Shown: one piece after another, positions 9,965 to 18,296 of the stretch
Layout: every line of letters begins with the position of its first letter
Position numbering within the stretch: position 1 is the stretch's first letter
DNA from: Calothrix sp. NIES-4101
GTDB lineage: Bacteria > Cyanobacteriota > Cyanobacteriia > Cyanobacteriales > Nostocaceae
Length of the DNA stretch: 64,000 bases
Reading direction: 5' to 3'
Assembly: GCA_004296455.1 (NCBI GenBank)
Contig: AP018280.1
Coordinates: 1,178,001 to 1,242,000, forward strand
The notes under the pieces: generated by a model
Database searches by the model: none
What the model was told of the DNA's origin: nothing
What the model saw: the letters and a program-made list of their open reading frames with translations, nothing else
Position numbers and translations under genes: made by a program

Positions 9965-10125
9965 GGCTCTTCGGCAAGTTTTATGGAGCTTGAGGTTTTT
10001 TTGCAGTAAAACCCTTACAAAACAATGATTACAAGCAACTATGATACTTTTTGAGGCTAAATTCCTATGTAATAAGGCTTTCAAGGATTTTTAGCTAAGT
10101 TTTCCATAAAAAGAACTGAAGAGCC
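9965..10125. mobile_element. MITE-like element 1 (161 bp, 8-bp target duplication)
   Basis: The ends are 22-bp imperfect inverted repeats: outer GGCTCTTC and inner TTTTATGG match perfectly, with six unmatched bases between. The element is flanked on both sides by AAAAGAAG (9957-9964 and 10126-10133), a perfect 8-bp target-site duplication. It has no coding capacity, so it is a non-autonomous element that would need a transposase from elsewhere in the genome. Confidence 0.75.
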
Positions 10126-10133
10126 AAAAGAAG

Positions 10134-10538
10134 GTGCATCTCTGAATCTCTGACTATTTGAGAATATATTTATTTGCGAATGAATAGTCTGCCATCTCTC
10201 TATCTGATGATAAGTTATTTAGAGATAAAACTTGACAGGGTATCTCAACTCGAAATGTAGATTCCTGATAAATCCAAAGAAGTAATCTGTGAACAGTACT
10301 ATTCTACAAATAAGAAGGAGTAGTGCTGTCTTCTACCAAAAGTAATATCATTTTATCCACATCGTCACTTTCAGTAATATTTGAAAAAACCATATTTCTA
10401 AAGCTATATTTTTAGAGAAAAACTAAAATACTCTTACAAGTGCCTTATTTCCATTGATGGATGCGCTATGAGCAACTCTTCATCTATCCTAAGTATTGAA
10501 AAACAACATCTAAAAATCAATTAATGTTAGATATAACC
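10134..10538. other. Intergenic DNA between two MITEs, nothing recognised
   Basis: About 400 bp of AT-rich sequence without an ORF carrying a ribosome site or a recognisable RNA. It could include remains of older insertions. Confidence 0.4.
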
Positions 10539-10685
10539 CAATACGGTTCAGTTAAGGTGATCAGTCAATCGATTTGTTGAGAACCAAGATTTGGGGGATT
10601 CTTCCCCAAACCCCCAAGCCCCCTCCAAAAAAGTTGATCTGTTTTATTCGCAGTAATTGATTTTATTCTTAACTGAACTGTATTG
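10539..10685. mobile_element. MITE-like element 2 (147 bp, 10-bp target duplication)
   Basis: 18-bp terminal inverted repeats (CAATACGGTTCAGTTAAG at the left, its complement with one mismatch at 10668-10685) are flanked by the direct repeat AGATATAACC (10529-10538 and 10686-10695). The interior contains a C-rich/G-rich hairpin (GGGGGATTCTTCCCC) typical of cyanobacterial insertion sequences. No ORF. Confidence 0.8.
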
Positions 10686-10766
10686 AGATATAACCCTGTT
10701 CTGAATAGTACAAGGGAGAAGTAGTTTGTAACCTATGATTAAGCTTAGTTGCATAATATAAAGATA

Positions 10767-11711
10767 ATGAAAGTGAAACGTAAACGTCAATCACATATTA
10801 AATCTAATATCTGGGTAAGTGAGATTAATGATATTATTAGGGGCATTTGTGGTGGCTTTTTATTCGGCATTCCCCTACTTTATACGATGGAAGTGTGGTG
10901 GATTGGTTCTGTGGTAGAACCAAAAATGAATATAATTGCGATCGTACTTACTTTTGTCGTTGTTTATCTTCTCAACCGTACCGAAGGATTTCGTAAATAT
11001 CGCAAAGATAATCGACCTTATGAGGCAATTATAAATACAATTGAGGCGATGGCAATCGGTATAATTTGCTCTGTATTCATGCTAATTTTATTACGTGAAA
11101 TAACTCCTGATAACTTTGTGAAAGAATCTGTAGGTAAAATAATTTTTGAAAGTGTACCATTTACATTTGGTGTCGCACTAGCTAACCAGTTTTTAGGTGA
11201 AAGCAATGGTAATTCTGATGGCAGAAATAATCAGCAAAATCAAAAACAAAGTAATAAAAAAAGTAATCATACATTAATTCCTAAGTCCACTTCACCAGCT
11301 AAATCAGAGCAATTATATGCAACCTTGAGTGATATTGGAGCAACCCTAATTGGAGCTACTGTTATTGCTTTTAATATAGCTCCTACAGACGAAATTTCAA
11401 TGCTCGCAGCCGCATTCTCACCAATCTGGCTATTACTAATTATTCTAGTGTCATTATTGATTAGTTATAGTATAGTTTTTCAAGCAGGTTTTTCCAACCA
11501 ACAAAAGCGCCAGCAGCAAGAAGGTCTTTTTCAAAGACCTTCAAGCGAAACTATAATGGCATATTTAGTATCGCTAATTGCATCCGCATTTATGCTCTGG
11601 TTTTTTCAGAAACTCACATTCAATGACCCTTGGACAATGTGGTTAGACCATACTTTATTATTAGGATTACCTGCAAGTATTGGCGGTGCGGCAGGAAGAT
11701 TAACTATATAA
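10767..11711 (+). CDS. TIGR02587 family integral membrane protein
   Basis: The 314-aa protein has six or seven hydrophobic segments. After the basic N-terminus (MKVKRKRQSH) comes the conserved RGICGGFLFGIPLLYTMEVWW start of TIGR02587. The NRTEGFRKYR loop, a hydrophilic Asn/Gln-rich loop (about 150-180) and a C-terminal GLPASIGGAAGRL are also present. The function is not established. The start at 10767 (ATG) is preferred to a TTG 18 bases upstream. It pairs with the TIGR02588 gene 40 bp downstream, an arrangement that is usual for these two families and suggests a membrane complex. Confidence 0.85.
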   Translation: MKVKRKRQSHIKSNIWVSEINDIIRGICGGFLFGIPLLYTMEVWWIGSVVEPKMNIIAIVLTFVVVYLLNRTEGFRKYRKDNRPYEAIINTIEAMAIGIICSVFMLILLREITPDNFVKESVGKIIFESVPFTFGVALANQFLGESNGNSDGRNNQQNQKQSNKKSNHTLIPKSTSPAKSEQLYATLSDIGATLIGATVIAFNIAPTDEISMLAAAFSPIWLLLIILVSLLISYSIVFQAGFSNQQKRQQQEGLFQRPSSETIMAYLVSLIASAFMLWFFQKLTFNDPWTMWLDHTLLLGLPASIGGAAGRLTI

Positions 11712-11751
11712 AACTAATAATAAATAAAAAATAGAAAAATAAAACATTATT

Positions 11752-12168
11752 ATGGCAATATCTCAAGACACAGAAAATAACGAGCAAAAACAGGAAACAA
11801 CAAGAACGCTAGCAGAGTGGGTTAGTTTTAGTATCGCATCACTTATTTTAGCAGTGATTATTAGCTTAGTAATTTATACAGCTATTAATGATAAACAACA
11901 ACCTCCATTTATTTCCATAACTCAAAAGCAAATAAATCGCAAAAGTAACGGACATTATTACGTCCCATTTGAAATAGTAAATAAAGGTGATATAACTGCT
12001 GAATCAGTACAAATATTAGCAGAATTAAAAATTAATAATAAAGTTGAAGAGATAGGCGAACAGCAAATAGATTTTCTTTCCAGTGGAGAAAAGGAAGAAG
12101 GTACATTTATATTTGCAAATGACCCATACCAAGGTGAATTAAAAATACGAGTAGCCAGTTATAAATAA
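11752..12168 (+). CDS. TIGR02588 family protein
   Basis: 138 aa: a short cytoplasmic N-terminus, one membrane segment (about residues 25-46, VSFSIASLILAVIISLVIYTAI), then an exported beta-rich domain (YVPFEIVNKGDITAESVQILAEL...GTFIFANDPYQGELKIRVASY) typical of TIGR02588. Function unknown. It follows the TIGR02587 gene by 40 bp on the same strand, so the two are probably one operon and the products partners. Confidence 0.85.
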   Translation: MAISQDTENNEQKQETTRTLAEWVSFSIASLILAVIISLVIYTAINDKQQPPFISITQKQINRKSNGHYYVPFEIVNKGDITAESVQILAELKINNKVEEIGEQQIDFLSSGEKEEGTFIFANDPYQGELKIRVASYK

Positions 12169-12301
12169 CCTTAGTATTGTCAATTATGACTTTTTATAAC
12201 TTGGATGATTATGCGATCGCAGAGTAACAAATAACTAAAAAACAAGACGTTTGCCTGATAATGGCTTATATTTAGGTAAACTGTAGATATATTTGCGGCA
12301 A

Positions 12302-13348
12302 ATGTTGAGAAGGTTTATAAAATGGCTGAAAAGCTTTTTTCGTAGTTTGTTTAGTATGCAGAATGGTAAAAATTACCGTTCTGAAGACAATATTAAGCCA
12401 AGGGCAAAACTTACAGATACAGAGTATGAATCATTCTTTATCCAGTTACTAAATGGTGTGAATGACGGCTGGAGTCAAGTAAAGGTGAGAGGTTTTTTAG
12501 ACAACAATAATATCATTCAGGCAGATTTATTAGTCTGGTTACGGGGTTTTAGTGACAAGCTACTAGCTGCGGATGTAGAAAATGATGAATTAGCTTTACG
12601 GATGTTAAAGTTAGGCAAAGCCAATATGGGAGAGTTAGGAGAACTTGCGAGTAGCATTGGAATCCGCTTACAAAAGCGTGGACAAGAGATTGTTTCCAAT
12701 AATACTCATAGTTCTCTGAATCTAGAATCCGAAGATGCAGAAAGTTGGTTTCAGAAGGGTTTGGATAAAAATAGAGTTGGTGATTTAGAAACTGCTGTTA
12801 TTTGTTGGCAAAAAGCAGTAAACATTAAGCCAGACTACCATAATGCTTGGTATCAATTAGCTTATGCACTCAGCGATTTGGGAAAACAAGAAGAAGCAAT
12901 TTTAGCTTATGAACAGGCTCTTGCAATTCAACCAGGAGACTATCAAGCTTGGTATAATAAGGGGAATACACTAATTGATTTACTCAAGTTTGATGAAGCT
13001 GTCATCTGCTTTCAAAAAACTGTGGAAATTCAGCCAGATTTCTATCATGCTTGGAATAACTTAGGCTCTACTTTAGGCTGTTTGGAAAAATTAGAAGAAG
13101 CTTTTACTGCTTATAATCAGGCAATTGAACTACAACCAAATGATTACCAAGCCTGGAAAAATCGAGGTTTAGCACTAGAAAAACTAGGGAGATTAGAAGA
13201 AGCTTTTGCATCCTATGATCAAGCAATTCAAATAAAGCCGGATTATCTAGATGCATCAAAATATAAAGAGTTAGCACTGCGTAATTTAGAAAAGCAGAAA
13301 CAAGCTGCTATGTCCAGTAATAAACTCACAGTCATAAAACGTGAATAA
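12302..13348 (+). CDS. TPR-repeat protein
   Basis: 348 aa. The basic N-terminus (MLRRFIKWLKSFFRSLFSM) could be an amphipathic membrane-contact helix. A helical domain follows (about 35-125). Then come four to five TPR units from about residue 142, each with the W/A-G-Y-A-P pattern (for example AWYQLAYALSDLGKQEEAILAYEQALAIQPGD). TPRs form protein-binding superhelices; the partner is unknown. Neighbouring repeat units are close to each other in sequence, suggesting recent duplication. ATG at 12302 is used rather than a TTG nine bases upstream. Confidence 0.85.
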   Translation: MLRRFIKWLKSFFRSLFSMQNGKNYRSEDNIKPRAKLTDTEYESFFIQLLNGVNDGWSQVKVRGFLDNNNIIQADLLVWLRGFSDKLLAADVENDELALRMLKLGKANMGELGELASSIGIRLQKRGQEIVSNNTHSSLNLESEDAESWFQKGLDKNRVGDLETAVICWQKAVNIKPDYHNAWYQLAYALSDLGKQEEAILAYEQALAIQPGDYQAWYNKGNTLIDLLKFDEAVICFQKTVEIQPDFYHAWNNLGSTLGCLEKLEEAFTAYNQAIELQPNDYQAWKNRGLALEKLGRLEEAFASYDQAIQIKPDYLDASKYKELALRNLEKQKQAAMSSNKLTVIKRE

Positions 13349-13449
13349 ATTGTAAAAATATATTCAAGCAAATATCAGGTTGCTTCTACTAATTTTCCTT
13401 ATTTATATACTAAAACTAATTAAAATAATTACGATCGCAAGTTCTCCAC

Positions 13450-13617
13450 CTTAGTGGTGCAGAAAAGTCCTGGAATCCTTATAAATAAAGGATTTTCGAC
13501 GAGACGGATATTTTAGCGTTTCTCAAAAAATGGAACGAGGATAATAGCTTTCAGGCGCTATTTTGACCATCTACGCAGTCCGTCATGAGACTCAGAAAAG
13601 TTTTCTGCACCACCAAG
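13450..13617. mobile_element. MITE-like element 3 (168 bp, 9-bp target duplication)
   Basis: 17-bp terminal inverted repeats (CTTAGTGGTGCAGAAAA at the left; its complement with one mismatch at 13601-13617) are flanked by perfect GTTCTCCAC direct repeats (13441-13449 and 13618-13626). The element is non-coding. Its ends differ from those of elements 1 and 2, so three distinct families inserted within 3.7 kb. Confidence 0.8.
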
Positions 13618-13780
13618 GTTCTCCACAGTCGTTTTTTCTCAATTTCCGAACTCCTTAGCTAGGATTTGAATTTTTGAGATGGGGACAAAAGCTAACAAAA
13701 GCTTACGGGAAATGGATTTTCAACTTGTAATATGTCTGTATGCATTCAAAGTTTGTTGTTGGATTTAAGAGGTGTGATTG

Positions 13781-14605
13781 ATGTGTGAGTTTAAATATCA
13801 AAAGGTTCGATTCATGGCGATCGCACTTTGTATTGCTTGTATTACGGCATGTAGTAATACAAGTCAAACAGCAAAATTATCCAATCAAACATCACAAAAT
13901 CAAGCTTTAGCAACAAATACTCCCCCCAACAATCCATCGCCAATTTCAAAGCCGCAGAGCTTAACTTTTGCTCCTCCCACAAAATTTCAGGGAAAAACAG
14001 TTTACCAAGTAAAAATTCCCAATAATGAAAAAGTCATCGCCTTAACTTTGGATGATGGACCATGGAAAGAAACTACACCACAAATGTTGGATATTCTCAA
14101 ACAAAATGGTGTCAAAGCAACCTTTTTTTGGGTGGGAACGGCAATTCAAGAAAATCCCGAAATTGCCAAACAAGTAGTTGCAGAAGGACATGCGATCGCC
14201 AATCACACTTTCCATCATTGGTATAAACAGATGGATGCAGCTACAGCTAAAAGTGAAATTGAACGCACCGCAGATTTGATTTACAAAACCACAGGCGTAA
14301 AAACAAATTTGTTCCGTCCACCGGGTGGTTATTTGAATAATGGTCTAGCTAGTTATGCCAAAAGCCAAAACTATACAGTAGTGATGTGGTCACAAACATC
14401 AGCAGACACCGATCCAAAAGCAAAATATCAAGTGTTTGTTAAAAATGTATTGCGGGATGCTAAACCTGGTGGCATCGTATTGATGCATGACGGTGGAGGG
14501 GACAGACGCAGAACAGTACAAGCTTTACCTTTAATAATTCAAGGATTAAAAGAAAAAGGTTATCGGTTTGTGACAGTACCGGAGATATTGGAAATGGGGA
14601 AATAG
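13781..14605 (+). CDS. Secreted polysaccharide deacetylase (NodB/CE4 family)
   Basis: A lipoprotein-type signal peptide (FMAIALCIACITAC, lipobox Cys at about residue 24) is followed by a linker of about 60 residues and a NodB domain. The catalytic motifs are visible: TLDDGPW (motif 1 Asp pair), HAIANHTFHHW (metal-binding His), RPPGGY, and LMHDGGGDRRRTVQALPLII (motif 5 His). CE4 enzymes remove N-acetyl groups from chitooligosaccharides, peptidoglycan or exopolysaccharide; the substrate cannot be told from sequence. An AGAGGTG ribosome site precedes the ATG at 13781. It is a single gene. Confidence 0.9.
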   Translation: MCEFKYQKVRFMAIALCIACITACSNTSQTAKLSNQTSQNQALATNTPPNNPSPISKPQSLTFAPPTKFQGKTVYQVKIPNNEKVIALTLDDGPWKETTPQMLDILKQNGVKATFFWVGTAIQENPEIAKQVVAEGHAIANHTFHHWYKQMDAATAKSEIERTADLIYKTTGVKTNLFRPPGGYLNNGLASYAKSQNYTVVMWSQTSADTDPKAKYQVFVKNVLRDAKPGGIVLMHDGGGDRRRTVQALPLIIQGLKEKGYRFVTVPEILEMGK

Positions 14606-14656
14606 TAGTGAGTGGTAATTTGATTGCAAAGAATTTATATTCGCCATACTTAGTGA

Positions 14657-15379
14657 TTAATTTAACATTATTTGTTTCTTATTTTTAGAACCGAAAACTA
14701 CCATCCCTCCGGCAAGGAATAAAGCTGCTAAGGTCGTTGGTTCAGGTACAGCTTGTGGTGTTGTACCGACCTTAATTTGATAAGCTAAAGCTGAATTATT
14801 AGGACGTGTTCCAGTCCAAGACATAATGGAAGTACCAGTTAGGGTAAAACTTTGGGGAAGCTTACCGATTTGTAGGTAATCTATATCTGAATTCCCTACA
14901 CCGTTAGAGACTAAATTCCCTAAACTTTGTCCATTTAAAAATAGGTTTGTTAATTCCATTTTGCTATTATTAGCAGCCCTTGTCCGCAGGAAAATATCAG
15001 TAACTGGACTACTAAAAATTGTGCTACTAATTACTTGATTTCCTACTGTATATTTAACTAGTGAACCCGTATATTCTAAGATAAAATCTACAGCTTCACC
15101 ATTACCCCAAACTCGCTGTTTTTGATCTACTGGTAACAGGTTATTTTTAGGGTTGAGTAAATCAATTTCTTGGGTTCCATTTGTGGCGTTATTACCAATT
15201 CTACTTTGAGCAACGAATACTTCTGTAAATTTCCCAGTAGTTATTAAATTGTTGAAATCAATATCTGTTAAATTTGCCTGAGGAGTTGTTGTGACTAGGG
15301 CGTTGACTTGGGAAGGTAATAAGCTTAATCCAATTGTTGTTGTGGCTAATACTAATAAAGTTTTGGTTAATTTTTTCAT
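14657..15379 (-). CDS. PEP-CTERM sorted secreted protein
   Basis: 240 aa with an N-terminal signal peptide (MKKLTKTLLVLATTTIGLSLLPSQVNA) and a C-terminal VPEPTTLAALFLAGGMVVFGSKNKK sorting signal: the PEP motif, a membrane helix and basic residues. The body is beta-rich with many Asn, Thr and Ser and has no catalytic motif. PEP-CTERM proteins are handled by an exosortase and become part of the extracellular or outer surface matrix. It converges with the deacetylase gene. Confidence 0.85.
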   Translation of the reverse strand: MKKLTKTLLVLATTTIGLSLLPSQVNALVTTTPQANLTDIDFNNLITTGKFTEVFVAQSRIGNNATNGTQEIDLLNPKNNLLPVDQKQRVWGNGEAVDFILEYTGSLVKYTVGNQVISSTIFSSPVTDIFLRTRAANNSKMELTNLFLNGQSLGNLVSNGVGNSDIDYLQIGKLPQSFTLTGTSIMSWTGTRPNNSALAYQIKVGTTPQAVPEPTTLAALFLAGGMVVFGSKNKKQIMLN

Positions 15380-15740
15380 CTGAATTATCCCTGGTTAAAA
15401 AAGATTTATTTTGGACTTAAATCCCGAAATTTTTCTTTTCGATAAGTCAAACAATAACAGCCATTTTTTTTAATTGCCAAGGGATAATTTAGATTTTTGC
15501 TGAAAGTTAAAATTGAGGTTGGGAATATTAAGATAAGGAATAAGGATGATTTTGTAAACTAGATTATTGTGTAAAAATACGGTGCTTCTTGATGAATTTT
15601 CGCGATCGCGTAGCTACTCCTATGGAGTATTGCGTATCATCTCCTCTTCAAAGCGTACTTTCTACTAAAACCACTTATTCCCTAAAAGCAGTTAGATTTA
15701 CTTAGATAGCGAAAACTGAAATCGATGTTGTTTTGAAATA
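15380..15740. other. Intergenic region, only a small repeat seen
   Basis: Upstream region of the PEP-CTERM gene. It contains a HIP1 site fused to a short dispersed repeat (GCGATCGCGTAGCTACTCC, 15602-15620). No gene seen. Confidence 0.4.
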
Positions 15741-15768
15741 GTGCGTTAGGAATAAATCCATAACGCAC
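15741..15768 (-). terminator. Hairpin after the 128-aa gene
   Basis: GTGCGTTA (15741-15748) pairs perfectly with TAACGCAC (15761-15768) around a 12-base loop, 5 bp past the stop codon of the minus-strand gene. There is no strong T-run. Confidence 0.5.
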
Positions 15769-15773
15769 CCAAC

Positions 15774-16160
15774 TTATCTACTTACTTCCTGACAAACTTG
15801 CGCTTCCTGCCAAAGTTTATGCAGAAAAAACTCAGTCCGATCGCTCATTCTTGTGACGAATACCCCATTTGCATCTTCACAAGCACTAGAAATCCAAGAA
15901 CCATGCAAAGTCACTTCGATATACTCAGAATCGCAAAGACAAACAGTAATTATTTCGCGATCGCCGCATATTGCCAACCTTTTTAGCATCTCGATTCCTG
16001 GTAAATCTACAGGCAGCAAAAACGAGGCAGTGCTGGGTTCGACGCAGAGACTTTGACCAACGCGCAGTGCCAGAATCACACGTGCTTGTACCCAGTCTTC
16101 GAGGGACTGAGCTAAATATTCCAGGTAAAAGTCAGTGTCCGTATACGTTAATTTCAGCAT
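15774..16160 (-). CDS. Conserved cyanobacterial hypothetical protein, 128 aa
   Basis: No function recognised. The sequence begins MLKLTYTDTDFYLEYLAQSLEDWVQARVILALRVGQSLCVEPSTASFLLPVDLP and has no signal peptide or membrane segment. I associate this protein with cyanobacteria, usually next to an HNH endonuclease gene as here: the two genes are 16 bp apart on the same strand, so they are co-transcribed. A role tied to the nuclease is possible but not shown. Confidence 0.75.
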   Translation of the reverse strand: MLKLTYTDTDFYLEYLAQSLEDWVQARVILALRVGQSLCVEPSTASFLLPVDLPGIEMLKRLAICGDREIITVCLCDSEYIEVTLHGSWISSACEDANGVFVTRMSDRTEFFLHKLWQEAQVCQEVSR

Positions 16161-16176
16161 TCTTCATGCGCTCCTG

Positions 16177-16701
16177 TTACTCCAGGCTTGTTGCTTGCTT
16201 ATCCATCCAAAACTGTTCTGCAAAAGCAATTGTTGGATGCATTGGTGCTTTGGGTTTAGTACGGGGGTGCATTCCTGCTTCGTGAGGCATCTTATCTCCT
16301 TTTTTGGAGTTACACCTTTCACACGCTGTAACTACGTTATCCCATTTATGTTGACCACCCCGCGACCGAGGAATTACGTGGTCTAAAGTCAGGTGTTTGC
16401 TGCTACCGCAGTATTGGCAAGCATGGCGATCGCGTCGTAATACTTCCCGACGATTAACTGGGGGAATTTTCCAGGTACGTTCTGAGGACGCAATTTTTAA
16501 GCGAATATGTTTTGGTACTTGCAGCACAATGCTAGGAGAACGAATCTGCCAACCACTTGAGTCTGTAAAATCTAGAGGCTCGGCTTTTTCGGTTACTAAC
16601 AACACAATTGCTCGCTTAATATTGACGCGACATACGGGTAAATAGTTTTGTGAAAAAACTACTACGGATTGCTCTAACACTTGCCTAAAAGGGTTCGTCA
16701 C
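16177..16701 (-). CDS. HNH endonuclease
   Basis: 174 aa. The C-terminal half has a standard HNH fold: CQYCG (first zinc Cys pair), LTLDHVIPRSRGGQHKWDNVVTACERCNSKKGD with the catalytic DH, the Asn, and the second Cys pair CERC. The N-terminal 80 residues, without known motifs, may recognise the substrate. It starts at a GTG (16701). Genomic single-copy HNH proteins of this kind in cyanobacteria are not linked to a methylase, and none is seen here, so I do not call it a restriction enzyme. Confidence 0.85.
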   Translation of the reverse strand: MTNPFRQVLEQSVVVFSQNYLPVCRVNIKRAIVLLVTEKAEPLDFTDSSGWQIRSPSIVLQVPKHIRLKIASSERTWKIPPVNRREVLRRDRHACQYCGSSKHLTLDHVIPRSRGGQHKWDNVVTACERCNSKKGDKMPHEAGMHPRTKPKAPMHPTIAFAEQFWMDKQATSLE

Positions 16702-16733
16702 AGCTTTACTCCTCTTTTAAAAACCCTACTAAA

Positions 16734-16770
16734 AACCCCCACTTCTCCTGTTTTGGGTGAAGCGGGGGTT
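16734..16770 (-). terminator. Intrinsic terminator
   Basis: AACCCCC-A-CTTC (16734-16745) pairs with GAAG-C-GGGGGTT (16759-16770), one mismatch, loop of 13. Read on the minus strand the stem is followed by TTTTT, giving a Rho-independent terminator for the minus-strand ORF ending at 16799. Confidence 0.75.
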
Positions 16771-16798
16771 AAAAGTTGACTTTACGGTCTTTTTATCC

Positions 16799-17101
16799 CT
16801 ATATCGGTACAGCACTCTTATTCCTGTACCATCCGCTTCTAATACTTGGTTTTGACGCTAGATTCAGCACGCTAATTCGGTTATGTGAAATCTGGGTATA
16901 TCCATAATCTCGATTACCGTCGTTTTGCTCGTGAACAATTTGTTCTTGCCCAATTTGTACTTGAGCGTGACGAGCATCAGCCATTAAATTACCCATAAAT
17001 AAATACTCCACTCCCACAACGCCGGATTCCCAATTAATTCGGGAACTGCGGGCGGATGTAGAAGTGGAGTTTGGGTAAACGGTTATCACAGAAAATTTCA
17101 C
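16799..17101 (-). CDS. Small hypothetical protein, 100 aa
   Basis: I do not recognise it. The frame reads MKFSVITVYPNSTSTSARSSRINWESGVVGVEYLFMGNLMADARHAQVQIGQEQIVHEQNDGNRDYGY and so on; it has no signal peptide. Support for it being a gene is positional: it is followed by an intrinsic terminator and is divergent from the 17172 gene with a 70-bp shared promoter region. No competing ORF lies on the other strand. No clear ribosome site. Confidence 0.45.
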   Translation of the reverse strand: MKFSVITVYPNSTSTSARSSRINWESGVVGVEYLFMGNLMADARHAQVQIGQEQIVHEQNDGNRDYGYTQISHNRISVLNLASKPSIRSGWYRNKSAVPI

Positions 17102-17171
17102 CTATTGATCATTCCTTTAAACATACTACACTTGTATTACTATCCTGTCCATACTTATTAAGGAGAAAATC

Positions 17172-17507
17172 ATGCATACAATCGCTCGCACCTCAACTAC
17201 CGATATGGAAGTTACCAGCATTCGTTTAGAGCGAGAACTCAAAGACAAACTCAAAGAACTATCGGGAAGTCAGGGATATCAAGCTTTGATTCGGGATATC
17301 CTCTGGAATTTCGTACAGCAAAAATCTGGCGAGTGGAAACCTCGATTTTCCCGTGCTGATATCAGAGCCAGTATCGCCGCCACTGCACAACAAGAAGAAC
17401 GTTGCGTACTCACGGGACAAATTATTCCAGCGCAGCAACCAATGTTATTGGGATTAACAAGAAATGGCGATATGGTTCCTTTAAGTGTCGAGAGTTTAGT
17501 CGATTAG
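17172..17507 (+). CDS. Ribbon-helix-helix-like small protein, 111 aa
   Basis: A good ribosome site (AAGGAG, 7 bases upstream) supports ATG 17172. Residues 12-50 (MEVTSIRLERELKDKLKELSGSQGYQALIRDILWNFV) fit a ribbon-helix-helix fold: a short beta strand with alternating residues and two helices. That suggests a DNA-binding regulator of the CopG/Arc type. The C-terminal half (CVLTGQIIPAQQPMLLGLTRNGDMVPLSVESLV) is an unfamiliar conserved-looking segment. The target is unknown; the shared upstream region may be self-regulated. Confidence 0.7.
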   Translation: MHTIARTSTTDMEVTSIRLERELKDKLKELSGSQGYQALIRDILWNFVQQKSGEWKPRFSRADIRASIAATAQQEERCVLTGQIIPAQQPMLLGLTRNGDMVPLSVESLVD

Positions 17508-18296
17508 ATAGACAACCAAGCGTAGTCTTGCTTGGCTTTTTTCAGAGAGTCGGGGGGGACTACGCTGAAATCACGTATGACAAATGTATACAAAAAATCA
17601 GAGTTTTTGTATTAATTCGTATTAATATTATTGAACTAAATAACTTTTTTGAGCAGATTTAACTTAATGTATATAACCCCATGTATATAACCCTGTACTT
17701 ACGTGAACTTGTCAAGTGATTTATTAGGGGTGTAATATCCCTTGACAATTTGTATGTATGGGAATATCAAGTAAATGCCATGTAACGAAAAGGAGTCATA
17801 CAGCATCGTCAACGTCCCTGTTTTTAAGTTGGTACTTAACATACATGTTATTTCTTAACCCTGTGGTAAACACGGTTTTATCCCTATCGCATAACTCAAG
17901 CCTTACAACTAGTACAATTCATCAAGTCACGCTGAAATAAAGTGTTGATTATGAGAATTAGACGTAAGTGGTAACGCGGATAACTTTAATGATTTTTTTT
18001 ATGAACTCTAGCAAAATTACGGTTTGTATGTAGTTACAGACGGGATATTCTAGGTCAGGGTAAGTAAATTAATACAAAGCTTAACTACACAGTTTCTCCA
18101 TTTGCCGTACTCTACTGTAGCAATATATCTCTTGGTATACTGACATATTTGTTTAATATACAGAGAATTTTTGTCATCTTGGAGGAAAGGGGCTATAACA
18201 GGTGAGAGAAAGTTTTGATACAAGCTTAAAGGATCATTGGGGTGTGGCTATGAATTTAGGGGTGGACGGTATGCTAAGAGGGTGGGTACAACTAAA
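17508..18296. other. Long intergenic region
   Basis: About 790 bp without a convincing gene. It contains an inverted repeat, TTGTCAAG (about 17708) with CTTGACAA (about 17733). It presumably also carries the kinase promoter, which cannot be placed confidently. Confidence 0.4.

Noticed and set aside
16177-16701. Restriction endonuclease
   Set aside because: The HNH domain is real, but no DNA methyltransferase or specificity gene is present; the neighbour is a cyanobacterial hypothetical gene.
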